Positions 31,958 through 41,001 are shown, counted from the first letter of the stretch. The stretch: 64,000 bases of DNA from JASHPR01 sp963795055 (GCA_963795055.1 CAWCGJ010000038.1:32855-96854), one strand, 5' to 3'. Made by a program: numbers and translations. The notes: generated by a model not told the origin, from the letters alone.

Positions 31958-34398
31958 ATGCAGCATCGAGTAGGTCTGCGGGCGATGGCGGTGGCCGGGT
32001 GCGCCGCGCTCGCCAGCGCGCTGTGCCTCGCCGGAAGCGCCGCCCCCGGGCTGGCCTCGGCGGCCAGGCCGCCGGCGCCGCCAGTCACCAGGCGCCGGGC
32101 GACTGCCATCTCGCCCACGGCATCAAGCACGTGGTGCAGATCGGCTTCGACAACGTGCACTTCTTCCGGGACAACCCGAATGTGCCCTCGGACCTTGAGA
32201 TGCTGCCCAACCTGCTGCACTTCCTGGAAGACAACGGCACGTTCCTGTCGAACAGCCACACGCCGCTGATCGCGCACACCGGCGATGACCTGCTGACCAC
32301 CGCCACCGGCCTGTACGGCGACCGGCACGGCGACGGGATCGCCAACGACTACCAGACCTACAACGCCGACGGCACGACCGACCCGGCCACCGTCTTCACG
32401 TACTGGAACGACGCGATCGACGACACCGCGTCGACCCCGAACGCCGGGCATGACACCAACCCGAACCTGGTGTACTCCCCGGTACCGCCCGCCACCGCGA
32501 ACCCGCCCGTCAAGCCGGACACGGTGGCCCCGGCGCCCTGGGTGCCGTTCACCCGGGCCGGCTGTAACGTCGGCGAGATCGCCACGGTGAACCAGGAGCT
32601 GGAGAACCCCAGCCCGGACATCCCCGACGCGTTCGGCGCCAACTCGCCGGAGGCGCAGCAGCTGGCCGCCGACCCGGACCCCTACAAGGACCCGGAGACC
32701 GCCGACTACATCGGCCTGGCCGTGCACTGCGCCCAGGGCAGCGCGTTCTGCGCCGACGCCGAGGCGGTCAAGTATGGGCAGACCACGCCCTCGCAGACGG
32801 CCGTGGCCGACGTGCTGCCGGACGAGCCCGGGGGCTACCACGGCTACCAGGCCCTGTTCGGGCACAAGTACATCGCGCCGCAGCTGGGCGGCGGGACCCC
32901 GAACGTCACCCACGACGGCTACCAGGTGACCAACGCGGCCGGGAACCTCGTCGACCTGAACGGCAACCAGCTCAATGGCGCGTTCCTCACCAACTACCCC
33001 GGCTTCCCCGGCTACGACAACATCAACGCGTCGCAGTCGCTGGCCTACGCAGCCGACATGCTGGAGAGCGGCGTGCAGGTCACCAACATCTACATGGCCG
33101 ACCTGCACGGCAACGAGTTCATCCCGAGCCTGTCCGGCCCCGGCGAGCCGTGCTACCAGGCGCCCGACGCGCTCGGCAGCGGCAGCGCCTGCTACATCGC
33201 CCAGGCGCAGTACTACAACCAGGCGTTCGGAATCTTCTTCCAGCGGCTCGCCGCCGACGGGATCACCCCGCAGAACACGCTGTTCGTGGTCAGCTCCGAC
33301 GAGGGCGACCACCAAGCCGGCGCCAACGTAGGGCGGGCGGTCCAGCCCACGCCGGCCGGCTGTGACGGGGCCACGGTCAGCGGCGACACGGTGACCCCGG
33401 ACGTCGAGTGCACCTACCCGGCGGGGACGTTCGGCGAGCTGGACGGGAACCTCACCGGGCTGCTGGCCACCCAGACGGGCAACACCACCGCATTCGGGCT
33501 GGAGGCCGACACCGCGCCGGAGTTCTACCTGAACGGCGATCCCGGCCCGGACACGCCCGTGGTCCGGACGTTCGAGCACGACGTGGCCAGCCTCACCGCG
33601 GCCAACCCGTACACCGGGACCACCCAGAAGATCGACAACTACCTGGCCGACCCGACCGAAGAGGCCATCTTGCACTTCGTGAACGCGGATCCGGCCCGGA
33701 CGCCGACGCTCGCGATGTTCGCCAGGCCCGACTACTACCTCTCGACGGGCCCGGCCACCTGCAGCGGCTCCTGCGTCACGCAGAACACCGGGTTCGCGTG
33801 GGATCACGGCGACTATGCCGCCGAGATCAACACCAACTACGTCGCGTTCGTCGGCCCCGGCGTGCGCCACCTCGGGCTTGACGGCCCGGCGGCGGACCAG
33901 GGCACGACCTCCTCGGGCCCGGACAGCGGCCAGACCGAGGTGTTCCAGGACCACTTCCCCGGCCCGTGGGTAGACGAGACCGACATCCGGCCGACCATCA
34001 TGTACCTGACCGGGCTGAGGGACGACTACCAGCACGACGGCCGGGTGATCACCCAGATCCTCGGCGACCCGAACCAGGCGCTCAGCGCCCCTGGCGTCAC
34101 CGGCCTGGGGGAGTGCTACAAGCAGCTCAACTCCAGCGTCGGTGACTTCGCCGCGTACACGCTCCAGGCCGACACCAACGCGATCAACAGCACCAGCCCG
34201 GGCGACCACGTGTACGTCGGCACCGACAAGGCGCTGCGCGGCCTCGAGGTCGCCAGGGACCGGCTGGCCGGGCAGATCAAGGGCGAGCTCGAGGCGGCCG
34301 CGTTCGGTGACCAGCCGGTCGCCAACGCGGGCGCGCAGGCCGCCGCCTGCCAGCTGATCATCCGCGGCGCCCAGCAGCTGGCCAGCGCGACGAGTTGA
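31958..34398 (+). CDS. Secreted alkaline-phosphatase-superfamily protein, leader frameshifted
   Basis: A signal peptide (MQHRVGLRAMAVAGCAALAS, then ALCLAGSAAPGLASA) starts at ATG 31958 after a strong ribosome site, but its frame does not join the body. One base is missing at about 32075-32095; the next frame continues CHLAHGIKHVVQIGFDNVHF to the stop at 34398. The body, near 770 residues, resembles the alkaline phosphatase / phosphodiesterase fold: FDNVHFFRDN near the start, LLHFLEDNGTFLSNSHTPL, then VVSSDEGDHQAG and WDHGDYA, which look like metal-binding Asp/His sets. The substrate is unknown. Single gene, ended by a strong hairpin. Confidence 0.75.
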
Positions 34399-34417
34399 CC
34401 GGGCTGCCGCCGCATCG

Positions 34418-34450
34418 GCGGTCCCGGGCGCAGTTCGTGCCCGGGACCGC
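34418..34450 (+). terminator. Strong 12-bp hairpin after the phosphatase-like gene
   Basis: GCGGTCCCGGGC pairs fully with GCCCGGGACCGC around a 9-nt loop (GCAGTTCGT), 20 nt after the stop. No T tract, as is usual in actinobacteria. Confidence 0.75.
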
Positions 34451-34573
34451 TGGCGTGCGCGCACCGGCGCCGCGGCCCGGCCGGCGGCCGGCTATGCGCG
34501 ACCCGGGCCAGCCTGGGAGACTAGCGGGGACTCGGGACACGCCAAGGGGGCGGCAGAGGGAGGGACGCTTGCG

Positions 34574-34888
34574 ATGGCCGATCCGGACAGCGCCGTCGAG
34601 GTGCAAGGCAGGGTCACCGCGCGGGGAGCCACGAACGGGACCGATCCGGACGCGATTGTCGCCCAGATCGAGCACACCAGGGAAAACCTGGCGCAGACCA
34701 TCGACTCGATCGCGGAGCGGGTGAACTCCGTCGCGGAACGCGTCAACCCGGTCGACAACCTGCGCCGGCTGCGCGAGCGCGCGCTCGAGCAGGCCGCGCG
34801 GCCCGAGGTGCGGCTGGCGGCGGCCGCGGTCGGCCTGGCCGTCGTCAGCGTGGCGATCATCCGGATATGGGGGCGCCGCCGGAAGTGA
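34574..34888 (+). CDS. DUF3618 family membrane protein
   Basis: 104 residues, function unknown. The DUF3618 core IVAQIEHTRENLAQTIDSIA with the following RVNPVDNLRRLRERA is clear, and a C-terminal membrane segment (LAAAAVGLAVVSVAIIRIWG) ends in GRRRK. The helical amphipathic part probably faces the cytosol. ATG 34574 has the weak site GAGGGAGGGACG upstream. Its stop is 5 bp from that of the convergent signal peptidase gene. Confidence 0.88.
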   Translation: MADPDSAVEVQGRVTARGATNGTDPDAIVAQIEHTRENLAQTIDSIAERVNSVAERVNPVDNLRRLRERALEQAARPEVRLAAAAVGLAVVSVAIIRIWGRRRK

Positions 34889-34892
34889 GCCT

Positions 34893-35705
34893 TCAGCCGT
34901 CCGTGGGGTCGCGCGGGGGCGGAATCCGGTAGACCCCGTACATCGGCTCCACCAGCGGCCTGGCCGCCGCGGCCCGGCGGGAGCGGCGCCTGCGGACCGC
35001 CGAGCGGGTGATTCCGAAGATGGCCAGGAGCAGCAGCAACGCGACCGACGCCAGCGCCAGGACGGCCAGCCGCAGGTAAAGGTCCGGGCGCGTGTCCGCG
35101 GGGGCCAGGCCGGCGGAGACAAAGGCCCGCGGCGTGCGCAGGGCGGTGAAATCCGACCCGTGCCCGGCGAAGACGACGCGGCCCACCACGCCGCTGACCG
35201 GGACCGGGCCCCACTTCCGGGAATCGACCGAGATGTTGCGGTGGTCGCCCATCACCCAGATCTGCCCTCGGCCGAGGGTCACCGAGAAGCGGGACACCGA
35301 CGCCCGGTTGCCCGGGTAGACGTAGGTCTCGTCCAGCGGCTTCCCGTTGACGGTGATCTGGCCCTTGGCATTGCAGCAGGCCACGTGATCGCCGGGCAGG
35401 CCGATCACGCGCTTGACGAACAGGCCGTCGGTCCGGGATTGCCGCAGCGGCACGCGGAGCACGATCACGTCGCCGCGGCGCAGATCGGATCCGCCCGCGG
35501 TGAGCAGCCGGTCGCCGGGCGGGATCGTCTTTTCCATCGTCGGCGACTGCTCGACATAAGCCTGGATGGTCAGGACCGGGATCGCGATGCTGACGATCAG
35601 GGATACGGTCGCGAGCCCGGCCAGCGCCCAGAAGACGATCCGCCCGATGCGCCGCTTCGGCCGCTCCCTCGGCGGCACCCGCGTGGCCACGTCGGGCTGG
35701 GCCAT
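34893..35705 (-). CDS. lepB: Signal peptidase I-like protein with Thr at the nucleophile place
   Basis: S26-type membrane peptidase, 270 residues. An N-terminal membrane anchor lies at about 23-47, the catalytic boxes follow, and a second membrane segment lies near 210-235. Box B, normally SGSM, reads SPTM at 54-57, so Thr56 stands where the nucleophilic Ser should be; the codon is ACG where TCG would give Ser. The general base Lys98 in VKRVIGLPGD and the box GDHRNISVDSRKWGPV are intact. It may be a Thr-nucleophile or a weak peptidase. ATG 35705 is chosen (TGAGG upstream); the longer frame to 35777 overlaps the deaminase gene. Confidence 0.85.
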   Translation of the reverse strand: MAQPDVATRVPPRERPKRRIGRIVFWALAGLATVSLIVSIAIPVLTIQAYVEQSPTMEKTIPPGDRLLTAGGSDLRRGDVIVLRVPLRQSRTDGLFVKRVIGLPGDHVACCNAKGQITVNGKPLDETYVYPGNRASVSRFSVTLGRGQIWVMGDHRNISVDSRKWGPVPVSGVVGRVVFAGHGSDFTALRTPRAFVSAGLAPADTRPDLYLRLAVLALASVALLLLLAIFGITRSAVRRRRSRRAAAARPLVEPMYGVYRIPPPRDPTDG

Positions 35706-35754
35706 GGCCGCCTCACATCCCCGGGCTAGAAGCAGCGCGCCTGTGATCAGGCTC

Positions 35755-36963
35755 TCAGAGGAATGTCTTACCCTCACCTCGGTAAGTCGGAACGGTCGCG
35801 ATCAAGGAATTGCCCTCGATCAGGTGCAGTTCGCTGAACCGCTCGCACAACTCGCCCGCCTTCGCGTGCCGCAGCCACACCCGGTCACCGATCCGCAGCC
35901 GGTCCGCCGCGGGGCCGATCAGCGGCGTCTGCACCTCGCCGGCCCCCTCCTGACGGTCCAGCCGCAGCCCGGCGGGCAGGTAGGGAGCGGGCAGCCGGGC
36001 GCGGTTGGCGGCCCCGGAGGCCAGATAGCCGCCGCCCAGCGCGGTGATCACCCCGGGTCCCGGCCTGCGCACCACGGGCAGCGCGAACAACGCCGCGGGC
36101 TGGCCGCGGAAACTCCGGTAGCTGTCGAACAGCCGCGGCTGGTAGAGCCCGGATCCGGCGCCGATCTCGGTCACGGCCGGCTCGGCCGCCGTCTTCTCGA
36201 CCGAGCCGGTGCCGCCGCCGTTGACGAACTCGAGTGGCGCGACCGCCCGGACGGCCGCGACGATCGCGGCCCGGCGCACGGCCAGCTCGGCCCCTGATTT
36301 CCGCTGCATGTACCGGATGGCCGCCGCCTGCAGCGGGTGCCCGGCCGGGTTGTCGCCCACGCCGGCGATCTGGGCCTCGTACGCCATCAGGCCGGCCAGG
36401 CGCAGTCCCGGCCGGGCGACGATGGCGGCGGCCAGGGCGGCGGCGTCGCCGGGAGTCCGGACCGGGGACCGCCGGGCGCCCGCGCGCAGCCGCCCGCGCA
36501 GCGCCAGGTAGCCGGCGTCGATGTCGATGCAGACCCGCACCGGGTGCGGGTCCGCGGTGCTCGCGGCCGCCTTCTCGATCATGTCGAGGTGCTCGGGACA
36601 GTCCACCATGACGGTGACGGCCGCGGCGGCGCCCGGGTCGCCGGCCAGCCGGGCCAGCGCGGTGCGGTCGGCCGTGGGGTAGCCGACGAGTATGTCGTCG
36701 CACGTGCCGCGCTCGGCCAGCCACAGCGCTTCGGGCAGGGTGAAGGCGAGGATCCCGCGGAAGCCGTCCATCCGCAGCACCTGGCCGATCAGCTCGCGGC
36801 ACCGGACGGACTTGCTCGCCAGCCGGATCGGCTTCCCGGCGGCCCTGCGCGTCATCGCCTCCGCGTTGGCGCGCAGGGCCGCCAGGTCCACCATGGCGAA
36901 CGGCGGCTCGAGGTGCGCGGTCGCCGCGTCGTAGCGCTGCTGGTCGCGCTCGGTGACGGCCAC
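35755..36963 (-). CDS. PLP-dependent amino acid deaminase/aldolase (D-threonine aldolase-like)
   Basis: Alanine-racemase-type barrel followed by the D-serine dehydratase-like domain. The PLP lysine is in IRLASKSVRCRELIG; further marks are PFAMVDLAALRANAEAM at the N terminus, GLMAYEAQIAGVGD, FVNGGGTGSV and the end ATVPTYRGEGKTFL. 402 residues. Annotated in actinobacteria as amino acid deaminase/aldolase; the true substrate is not known to me. It begins 3 bp after the gcvH stop, so it probably belongs to the gcvT-gcvH transcript. Confidence 0.87.
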   Translation of the reverse strand: MAVTERDQQRYDAATAHLEPPFAMVDLAALRANAEAMTRRAAGKPIRLASKSVRCRELIGQVLRMDGFRGILAFTLPEALWLAERGTCDDILVGYPTADRTALARLAGDPGAAAAVTVMVDCPEHLDMIEKAAASTADPHPVRVCIDIDAGYLALRGRLRAGARRSPVRTPGDAAALAAAIVARPGLRLAGLMAYEAQIAGVGDNPAGHPLQAAAIRYMQRKSGAELAVRRAAIVAAVRAVAPLEFVNGGGTGSVEKTAAEPAVTEIGAGSGLYQPRLFDSYRSFRGQPAALFALPVVRRPGPGVITALGGGYLASGAANRARLPAPYLPAGLRLDRQEGAGEVQTPLIGPAADRLRIGDRVWLRHAKAGELCERFSELHLIEGNSLIATVPTYRGEGKTFL

Positions 36964-36965
36964 GC

Positions 36966-37361
36966 TTACTCCTCCGTGGCGATGAGCTCTTCGTAGTCGG
37001 CGGCGGACAGCAGGCCGGGCGGGAGCTCACCCCCGGCGGAGGCGGGCAGGGTGACCTTGAACAGCCAGCCTGCCCCGTACGGGTCGTCGTTGATCAGGCC
37101 CGGGTTCTCCTCGATCTCCGTGTTGACCTCGGCCACCTCGCCGTCGATGGGCGCGAAGAGGTCGCTCACCGACTTGGTGGACTCGACCTCCCCGCACGGC
37201 TCCCCGGCCGTCACCTTGCTTCCCGCCGCCGGCAGGGAGACGAACACGACGTCGCCGAGAGCGCGCTGGGCGTGGTCGGTAATGCCGATGGAGGCGGTGG
37301 TTCCGGCGATGGCCACCCACTCGTGCTCGCGGGTGTAGTGCAGCTCGTCGGGAACGGTCAT
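36966..37361 (-). CDS. gcvH: Glycine cleavage system H protein
   Basis: The lipoyl carrier that shuttles the aminomethyl group between GcvP, GcvT and the lipoamide dehydrogenase. Lys63 in VESTKSVSDL is the lipoylation site; HYTREHEWV and GITDHAQRALGDVV are typical. 131 residues. It is 38 bp downstream of gcvT, in the same direction. gcvP is not in this window. Confidence 0.96.
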   Translation of the reverse strand: MTVPDELHYTREHEWVAIAGTTASIGITDHAQRALGDVVFVSLPAAGSKVTAGEPCGEVESTKSVSDLFAPIDGEVAEVNTEIEENPGLINDDPYGAGWLFKVTLPASAGGELPPGLLSAADYEELIATEE

Positions 37362-37399
37362 GGCGACCCTCTTTCTGCGGGATCGGTGTGGTCGGCCGG

Positions 37400-38536
37400 T
37401 CAGGCCGGCCGGCGGTAGAACGGCAGCGGCACCAGGTCAGCAGGCTCGGCGCTGCCCCGGACGTCGACGGCGAGCCGGCCGTGCTCGCCGTCCTGCTCTG
37501 ACTGGCGCGCCTGCCGCGCGGCACGGGGCGTAACGTACGCCATCGCGATCGGCCTGCCGAGCGTCGGGGACGGCGCGCCGCTGGTCACGCTCCCGCAGGC
37601 CGCCTCGTCCCAGAGCACGTCGTACCCGTGCCTGGGTACCCGCCGGGACCGGCCGACCAGCCCGACCAGCTCGCGCTGCGGCGCGACGTCGGCTCGCTCG
37701 GCGAGCGCCGCGCGCCCCACGAAGTCACCGGGCTTGTCCAGCTTGACCACGCGGCCCAGGCCGGCGTCGAACGGGGTGAGATCGGGGCCGAGCTCGTGGC
37801 CGTAGAGCGGCATCCCGGCCTCGAGCCGGAGGGTGTCCCGCGCGGCCAGGCCCGCGGGGACCAGCCCGTCGGCCGCGCCCGCGGCGCTCAGCACATCCCA
37901 GATCCGCTCGGCTTCCTCCGGGGGAGTGAACAGCTCGAAGCCGTCCTCGCCGGTGTAGCCGGTGCGGGCCAGCAGGACCGGGGTGCCGGCCACGGTCGCG
38001 GGATAGCTGGCGTAGTACTTCACCCCGGCCAGGTCGGCGTCGGTCAGCGGGGCGAGGATGCGCTCGGCGCGCGGGCCCTGCAGGGCGATCAGGGCGTAGT
38101 CGGCGGTCCGGTCCGCGACCCGGGCGTCCTTCTCCCCGGCCCGGCCGGCGAGGGCCTGGAAGACGGCCGGGGTGTTGGCGGCGTTCGCGACCACGAGGAA
38201 CTCGTCCTCGGACAGCCGGTAAACGATCAGGTCGTCGATGATCCCGCCGTCCGGGGCGCAGATCATGGTGTAACGGGCCCGGCCGGGTGCCAGCGCGGAC
38301 GGCTGCCCGACCAGCGCGTAGTCGAGCGCGGCCGCGGCCTGCGGCCCGGTGACCGTGATCTCGCCCATGTGCGAGAGGTCGAAGAGCCCGGCCGCTGTGC
38401 GCACCGCGTTGTGCTCCGCCGTCTCGCTGCCGTATCGCAGCGGCATCAGCCACCCGGCGAAGCCGGTCAGCATCGCGCCGAGGCGCTCGTGCACGCCGGT
38501 CAGCGGCGTGCGCCGCAGTGCATGCGGGTCGGTCAT
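37400..38536 (-). CDS. gcvT: Aminomethyltransferase (glycine cleavage T protein)
   Basis: Transfers the methylene group from the H protein to tetrahydrofolate. 378 residues. Marks: RRTPLTGVHERLGAMLTGFAGW, AGLFDLSHMGEI, ARYTMICAPDGGIIDDL, LARTGYTGEDGFELF and AARDTLRLEAGMPLYGHEL; the C-terminal domain with IAMAYV follows. An inserted stretch around RAARQARQSEQDGEHGR near the end is a little longer than usual. Start ATG 38536. No glycine riboswitch core was found upstream. Confidence 0.95.
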   Translation of the reverse strand: MTDPHALRRTPLTGVHERLGAMLTGFAGWLMPLRYGSETAEHNAVRTAAGLFDLSHMGEITVTGPQAAAALDYALVGQPSALAPGRARYTMICAPDGGIIDDLIVYRLSEDEFLVVANAANTPAVFQALAGRAGEKDARVADRTADYALIALQGPRAERILAPLTDADLAGVKYYASYPATVAGTPVLLARTGYTGEDGFELFTPPEEAERIWDVLSAAGAADGLVPAGLAARDTLRLEAGMPLYGHELGPDLTPFDAGLGRVVKLDKPGDFVGRAALAERADVAPQRELVGLVGRSRRVPRHGYDVLWDEAACGSVTSGAPSPTLGRPIAMAYVTPRAARQARQSEQDGEHGRLAVDVRGSAEPADLVPLPFYRRPA

Positions 38537-38706
38537 CTGCGCTCCATGGCCCGGACGGCACCTCTCGCGAACACCTGGTCAGGGCGGAATGCGCCGACGC
38601 GGGTCAGGGTCGAAGCCACGGCGGCGTCGGCGCGCTCCGGCTGGGCCCAGCCTATCGGGGCCGACGGCGGGCGCTCGGCCCGCGGCCGGCCCGCCCTGTC
38701 GGGCAC
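38533..38706 (-). CDS. Possible short reading frame before gcvT
   Basis: A 57-codon frame from GTG 38706 to a TGA at 38533-38535 that overlaps the gcvT start as ATGA. It begins 3 bp after the DUF6011 stop and fills the gap exactly; its second half (ADAAVASTLTRVGAFRPDQV) looks less biased than random GC-rich frames. No ribosome site and no known family. It may be only a chance frame or a leader. Confidence 0.3.
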   Translation of the reverse strand: MPDRAGRPRAERPPSAPIGWAQPERADAAVASTLTRVGAFRPDQVFARGAVRAMERR

Positions 38707-38708
38707 GG

Positions 38709-39086
38709 TCAGGCCGCCTTCCCGGCCGCGCCGAGGATCCGGGCAGCCGCGCGGTGGTAGCAGGTCCGGCCGTTGCCGCGGGTTCCGGCCGGGCACGTGC
38801 ACCCGGCCCGATGCGTGAAGTAGGTCGTGGCGCCGTCGCTGCTGACGCTCTGGTAAACCCCGGCGCGATGGGTCGGGATCAGGCCGCCGTCAGCGAGCAG
38901 CTCGCGCGCCCGGGCGACCTGCGCGGCGGTGAACTCGGCGGAGGGGGCGGCGAGCGCCGCGGCGCGGATGCGGGCACGGCAGCCGGGCCCGTAGCCGGCA
39001 CTGACCGACGCCGCGGCGGTCAAGCTGCGCCGGCAGCGCAGACAGCGGGTAGCAGAGGTCTCGGCGGCCTTCGTCACGACAACCAC
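38709..39086 (-). CDS. DUF6011 / SWIM-type zinc finger protein
   Basis: 125 residues with two metal-binding parts. The first, CLRCRRSLTAAASVSAGYGPGC, is the DUF6011 zinc element; the second, CTCPAG then CYH near the C terminus, is a SWIM-type CxC-xn-CxH finger. Between them is a helical linker. Such proteins may bind nucleic acid, but the role is unknown. Starts GTG 39086 and GTG 39077 are possible; a CATAAT element at 39087-39092 stands 9 nt before the latter, so a leaderless transcript is likely. Divergent from a small HTH protein. Confidence 0.8.
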   Translation of the reverse strand: MVVVTKAAETSATRCLRCRRSLTAAASVSAGYGPGCRARIRAAALAAPSAEFTAAQVARARELLADGGLIPTHRAGVYQSVSSDGATTYFTHRAGCTCPAGTRGNGRTCYHRAAARILGAAGKAA

Positions 39087-39143
39087 ATTATGCCAAACAT
39101 GTTTGGCTTACAAACTGGTTTGGCCAACCGCATGTGGCATAAT
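39087..39143. promoter_or_regulatory. Symmetric divergent promoter with 16-bp palindrome
   Basis: GCCAAACATGTTTGGC at 39092-39107 is a perfect palindrome. ATTATGCC (39087-39094) and GGCATAAT (39136-39143) mirror each other at the two ends, placing a CATAAT -10-like element 7-9 nt before a start codon on each side. GTTTGGC is repeated at 39118-39124. The layout suits one regulator controlling two leaderless transcripts. Confidence 0.7.
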
Positions 39144-39150
39144 CATGATC

Positions 39151-39351
39151 ATGGTCACGACCGACCCGGCGGAGCCGATCAAGGCCGCCGTCTCCGCGCA
39201 CCGTCGGGCGGCGAAGCGCGCCGAGCAGACCCTGGCCGCGCTGCACGCCGCCATAGCCGAGGCGGCCAGCCAGGGCGTCCGGCAGACCGACCTCGTCAAG
39301 ATCACCGGCTACACCCGCGAGCGCATCCGGCAGATATGCCGCGCCGGCTAG
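39151..39351 (+). CDS. Small helix-turn-helix protein
   Basis: 66 residues. An N-terminal helix rich in Ala/Arg (SAHRRAAKRAEQTLAALHAA) is followed by a helix-turn-helix at the very end, VRQTDLVKITGYTRERIRQI. Close kin are common in actinobacteria as small regulators or DNA-binding proteins of unknown role. ATG 39145 or 39151 follows a CATAAT element by 1-7 nt, which suggests a leaderless mRNA. It may bind the palindrome in its own promoter. Confidence 0.72.
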   Translation: MVTTDPAEPIKAAVSAHRRAAKRAEQTLAALHAAIAEAASQGVRQTDLVKITGYTRERIRQICRAG

Positions 39352-39415
39352 GTCTCCTCCGCTACCACGGGAGCTGAGTGGAACCCCGTCCACCAGTGAG
39401 TGAGAATCGGGAGGC

Positions 39416-39694
39416 ATGGAACTGCTTACCGAAGACGAGATCGCCGGCCGGCTGGGCGGAGTGCCCGGCTGGACGCGCCAGGGCAGCAGCATCGCCACCA
39501 CGATCACGCGGGGCGACTTCAAGGACGCCATGCTCTTTACCGGGGCCGTGGCCTACCTGGCCGAGCAGGCCGGTCACCACCCGGACATCCTGATCCAGTG
39601 GAACAAGGTCTCCCTGACCCTGTCGACGCACTCGGCCGGGGGCCTGACCGCGGCCGACTTCGACCTGGCCGAGAAGATCAGCGCGCTGGGCTGA
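39416..39694 (+). CDS. phhB: 4a-hydroxytetrahydrobiopterin dehydratase (pterin dehydratase)
   Basis: Recycles the carbinolamine formed by aromatic amino acid hydroxylases. 92 residues. The family core is AEQAGHHPDILIQWNKVSL with the catalytic His54/His55-Pro and a third His72 in STHSAGGLT. ATG 39416 is preceded by GGGAGGC. No aromatic hydroxylase is nearby; many actinobacteria have this gene alone, so another role is possible. Confidence 0.92.
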   Translation: MELLTEDEIAGRLGGVPGWTRQGSSIATTITRGDFKDAMLFTGAVAYLAEQAGHHPDILIQWNKVSLTLSTHSAGGLTAADFDLAEKISALG

Positions 39695-39830
39695 CGCCGG
39701 GCCGGCCCGCTCCGCCCGGGCCGCGGCGCACCCCGGCGCGGCCCGTTGCGGATCGTGCCCGCCGGGTTATCCGGGCGGTCAGCTACCCTGATCCGGCAGG
39801 ACCGGGACGGGGGGTGCGGAGGGAGCGGCG

Positions 39831-40319
39831 TTGGCCATCGTGACGCTGGTCCTGTGGGTGATCACCGCGGCCGCTGGCGTTTCCCTGCTCGGCACGGGCG
39901 GCGCGGCCCGGCGGGCGGCGGCCGCCGCGCGGACGGCAGGCACGCCGGCCCGGACCGGCGCGATCCCGCTCACCGACGAGGGGAAGCCGCCGCCGGTTCC
40001 CCGGGTCAAGGTGGAAACCCCGCCCGGCGAGCATCCGCTGCTGGAGTTCAGCCATCCCGCGCTGGCCCTTACCGGTCTCGCCTGCTGGTTCATGTTCGTG
40101 TTCGTGCACTACCACCCGTTCGCCTGGATCTCCCTCGGCATCCTCGTGGTGACCATCGGGGTCGGGCTGAGCTGGCTGGCCCGGAACACGCGGGACGCCC
40201 GGCGCCAGGCCAGCGCGGCCTGGCGCTTTCCGTCGCGGCTGGTGGCGCTGCACGGGCTGGCGGCCGCCGTCGCCATCACCCTCACGGTGCTGACCGCGCT
40301 GTCCGCGAGCCGCGGCTGA
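39831..40319 (+). CDS. Integral membrane protein of unknown function
   Basis: 162 residues with about four membrane segments: the N terminus (IVTLVLWVITAAAGVSLL), then LALTGLACWFMFVFVHYH, WISLGILVVTIGVGLSWLA and LVALHGLAAAVAITLTVLTAL. Between the first and second is a Pro-rich cytosolic or outside loop. Start TTG 39831. No family recognised. Convergent with the PadR gene. Confidence 0.7.
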   Translation: MAIVTLVLWVITAAAGVSLLGTGGAARRAAAAARTAGTPARTGAIPLTDEGKPPPVPRVKVETPPGEHPLLEFSHPALALTGLACWFMFVFVHYHPFAWISLGILVVTIGVGLSWLARNTRDARRQASAAWRFPSRLVALHGLAAAVAITLTVLTALSASRG

Positions 40320-40379
40320 GCCTCGCGCCGGGCCTGACGGCGAGGCGAGCCCGGGTCCGGCGCGCCCCGGGCCGCAGCG

Positions 40380-40970
40380 TCATCCGGCTTCGGCCTGCGC
40401 CCCCGTCGTCGTGGCGCCGTCCGGGGCGGCCTGAACCGGCTGCGCGAGCAGCTCGCGGCCGAGGTCCTTCTCGGCCACGTCTACCACGCCGAGGTCGGCG
40501 CGGACGTGCAGTTCGGCCGCGGTGACGAGCAGGGAGGCCACCGGGGAGCGCGCGGTGATCGCCCGGGCGGCGGCGAGGCTGCGCAGTTCCCGGAGCAGGT
40601 GGGCGCGCTGGCGGCTGAGCACGCCGGACAGCGTGGCCGGGTCGCCCGTCTGCACCGCGGCCATCACCTTGAGGAAGAAGTCGTCGCGGTAGCCGCGGGT
40701 GCGCAGGCTGGGCTCGCTGAGCCAGCGGTCGAGCTCGGCCCGGCCCGCCGGGGTGAGACGGTGGACGACGCGGTCCGGCTTGATGGGCTGCGGCTGCCGC
40801 TGCGACTCGATGAGGCCGTCGCGGGCCAGCCGGTCGAGGATCTGGTAGAGGTGGCCGATGTTCAGCCCGCCCCACTGCTCGCCGACGGCCTGCTCGAAGC
40901 TGCCCTTCAGCTCGTAGCCGTGGGCCGGCTTGGCCGCCAGCAACGCGAGCACGGCGTGGTGCAACGGCAT
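40380..40970 (-). CDS. PadR family transcriptional regulator
   Basis: Winged-helix regulator of the PadR type, 196 residues: N-terminal LHHAVLALLAAKPAHGYELKGSFEQAV, then NIGHLYQILDRLARDGLIES and the C-terminal helices with GYRDDFFLKVMAAVQTGDP (Vir_C domain). ATG 40970. The divergent gene at 41125 would be an ABC transporter, the usual PadR target, but only its first codons are left. Two direct repeats at 41002-41055 are the probable binding sites. Confidence 0.9.
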   Translation of the reverse strand: MPLHHAVLALLAAKPAHGYELKGSFEQAVGEQWGGLNIGHLYQILDRLARDGLIESQRQPQPIKPDRVVHRLTPAGRAELDRWLSEPSLRTRGYRDDFFLKVMAAVQTGDPATLSGVLSRQRAHLLRELRSLAAARAITARSPVASLLVTAAELHVRADLGVVDVAEKDLGRELLAQPVQAAPDGATTTGAQAEAG

Positions 40971-41001
40971 GCGTCAGCCTCCGCGGTCCTGGTGATCGCT
41001 T

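Noticed and set aside
31897..34464. 855-codon minus-strand frame
   Set aside because: Mirror of the phosphatase-like gene; composition is Val/Gly/Arg-rich noise.
38537..38710. Glycine riboswitch upstream of gcvT
   Set aside because: No CCGAAGGGG-type core on the proper strand, and the gap is nearly filled by a short frame.
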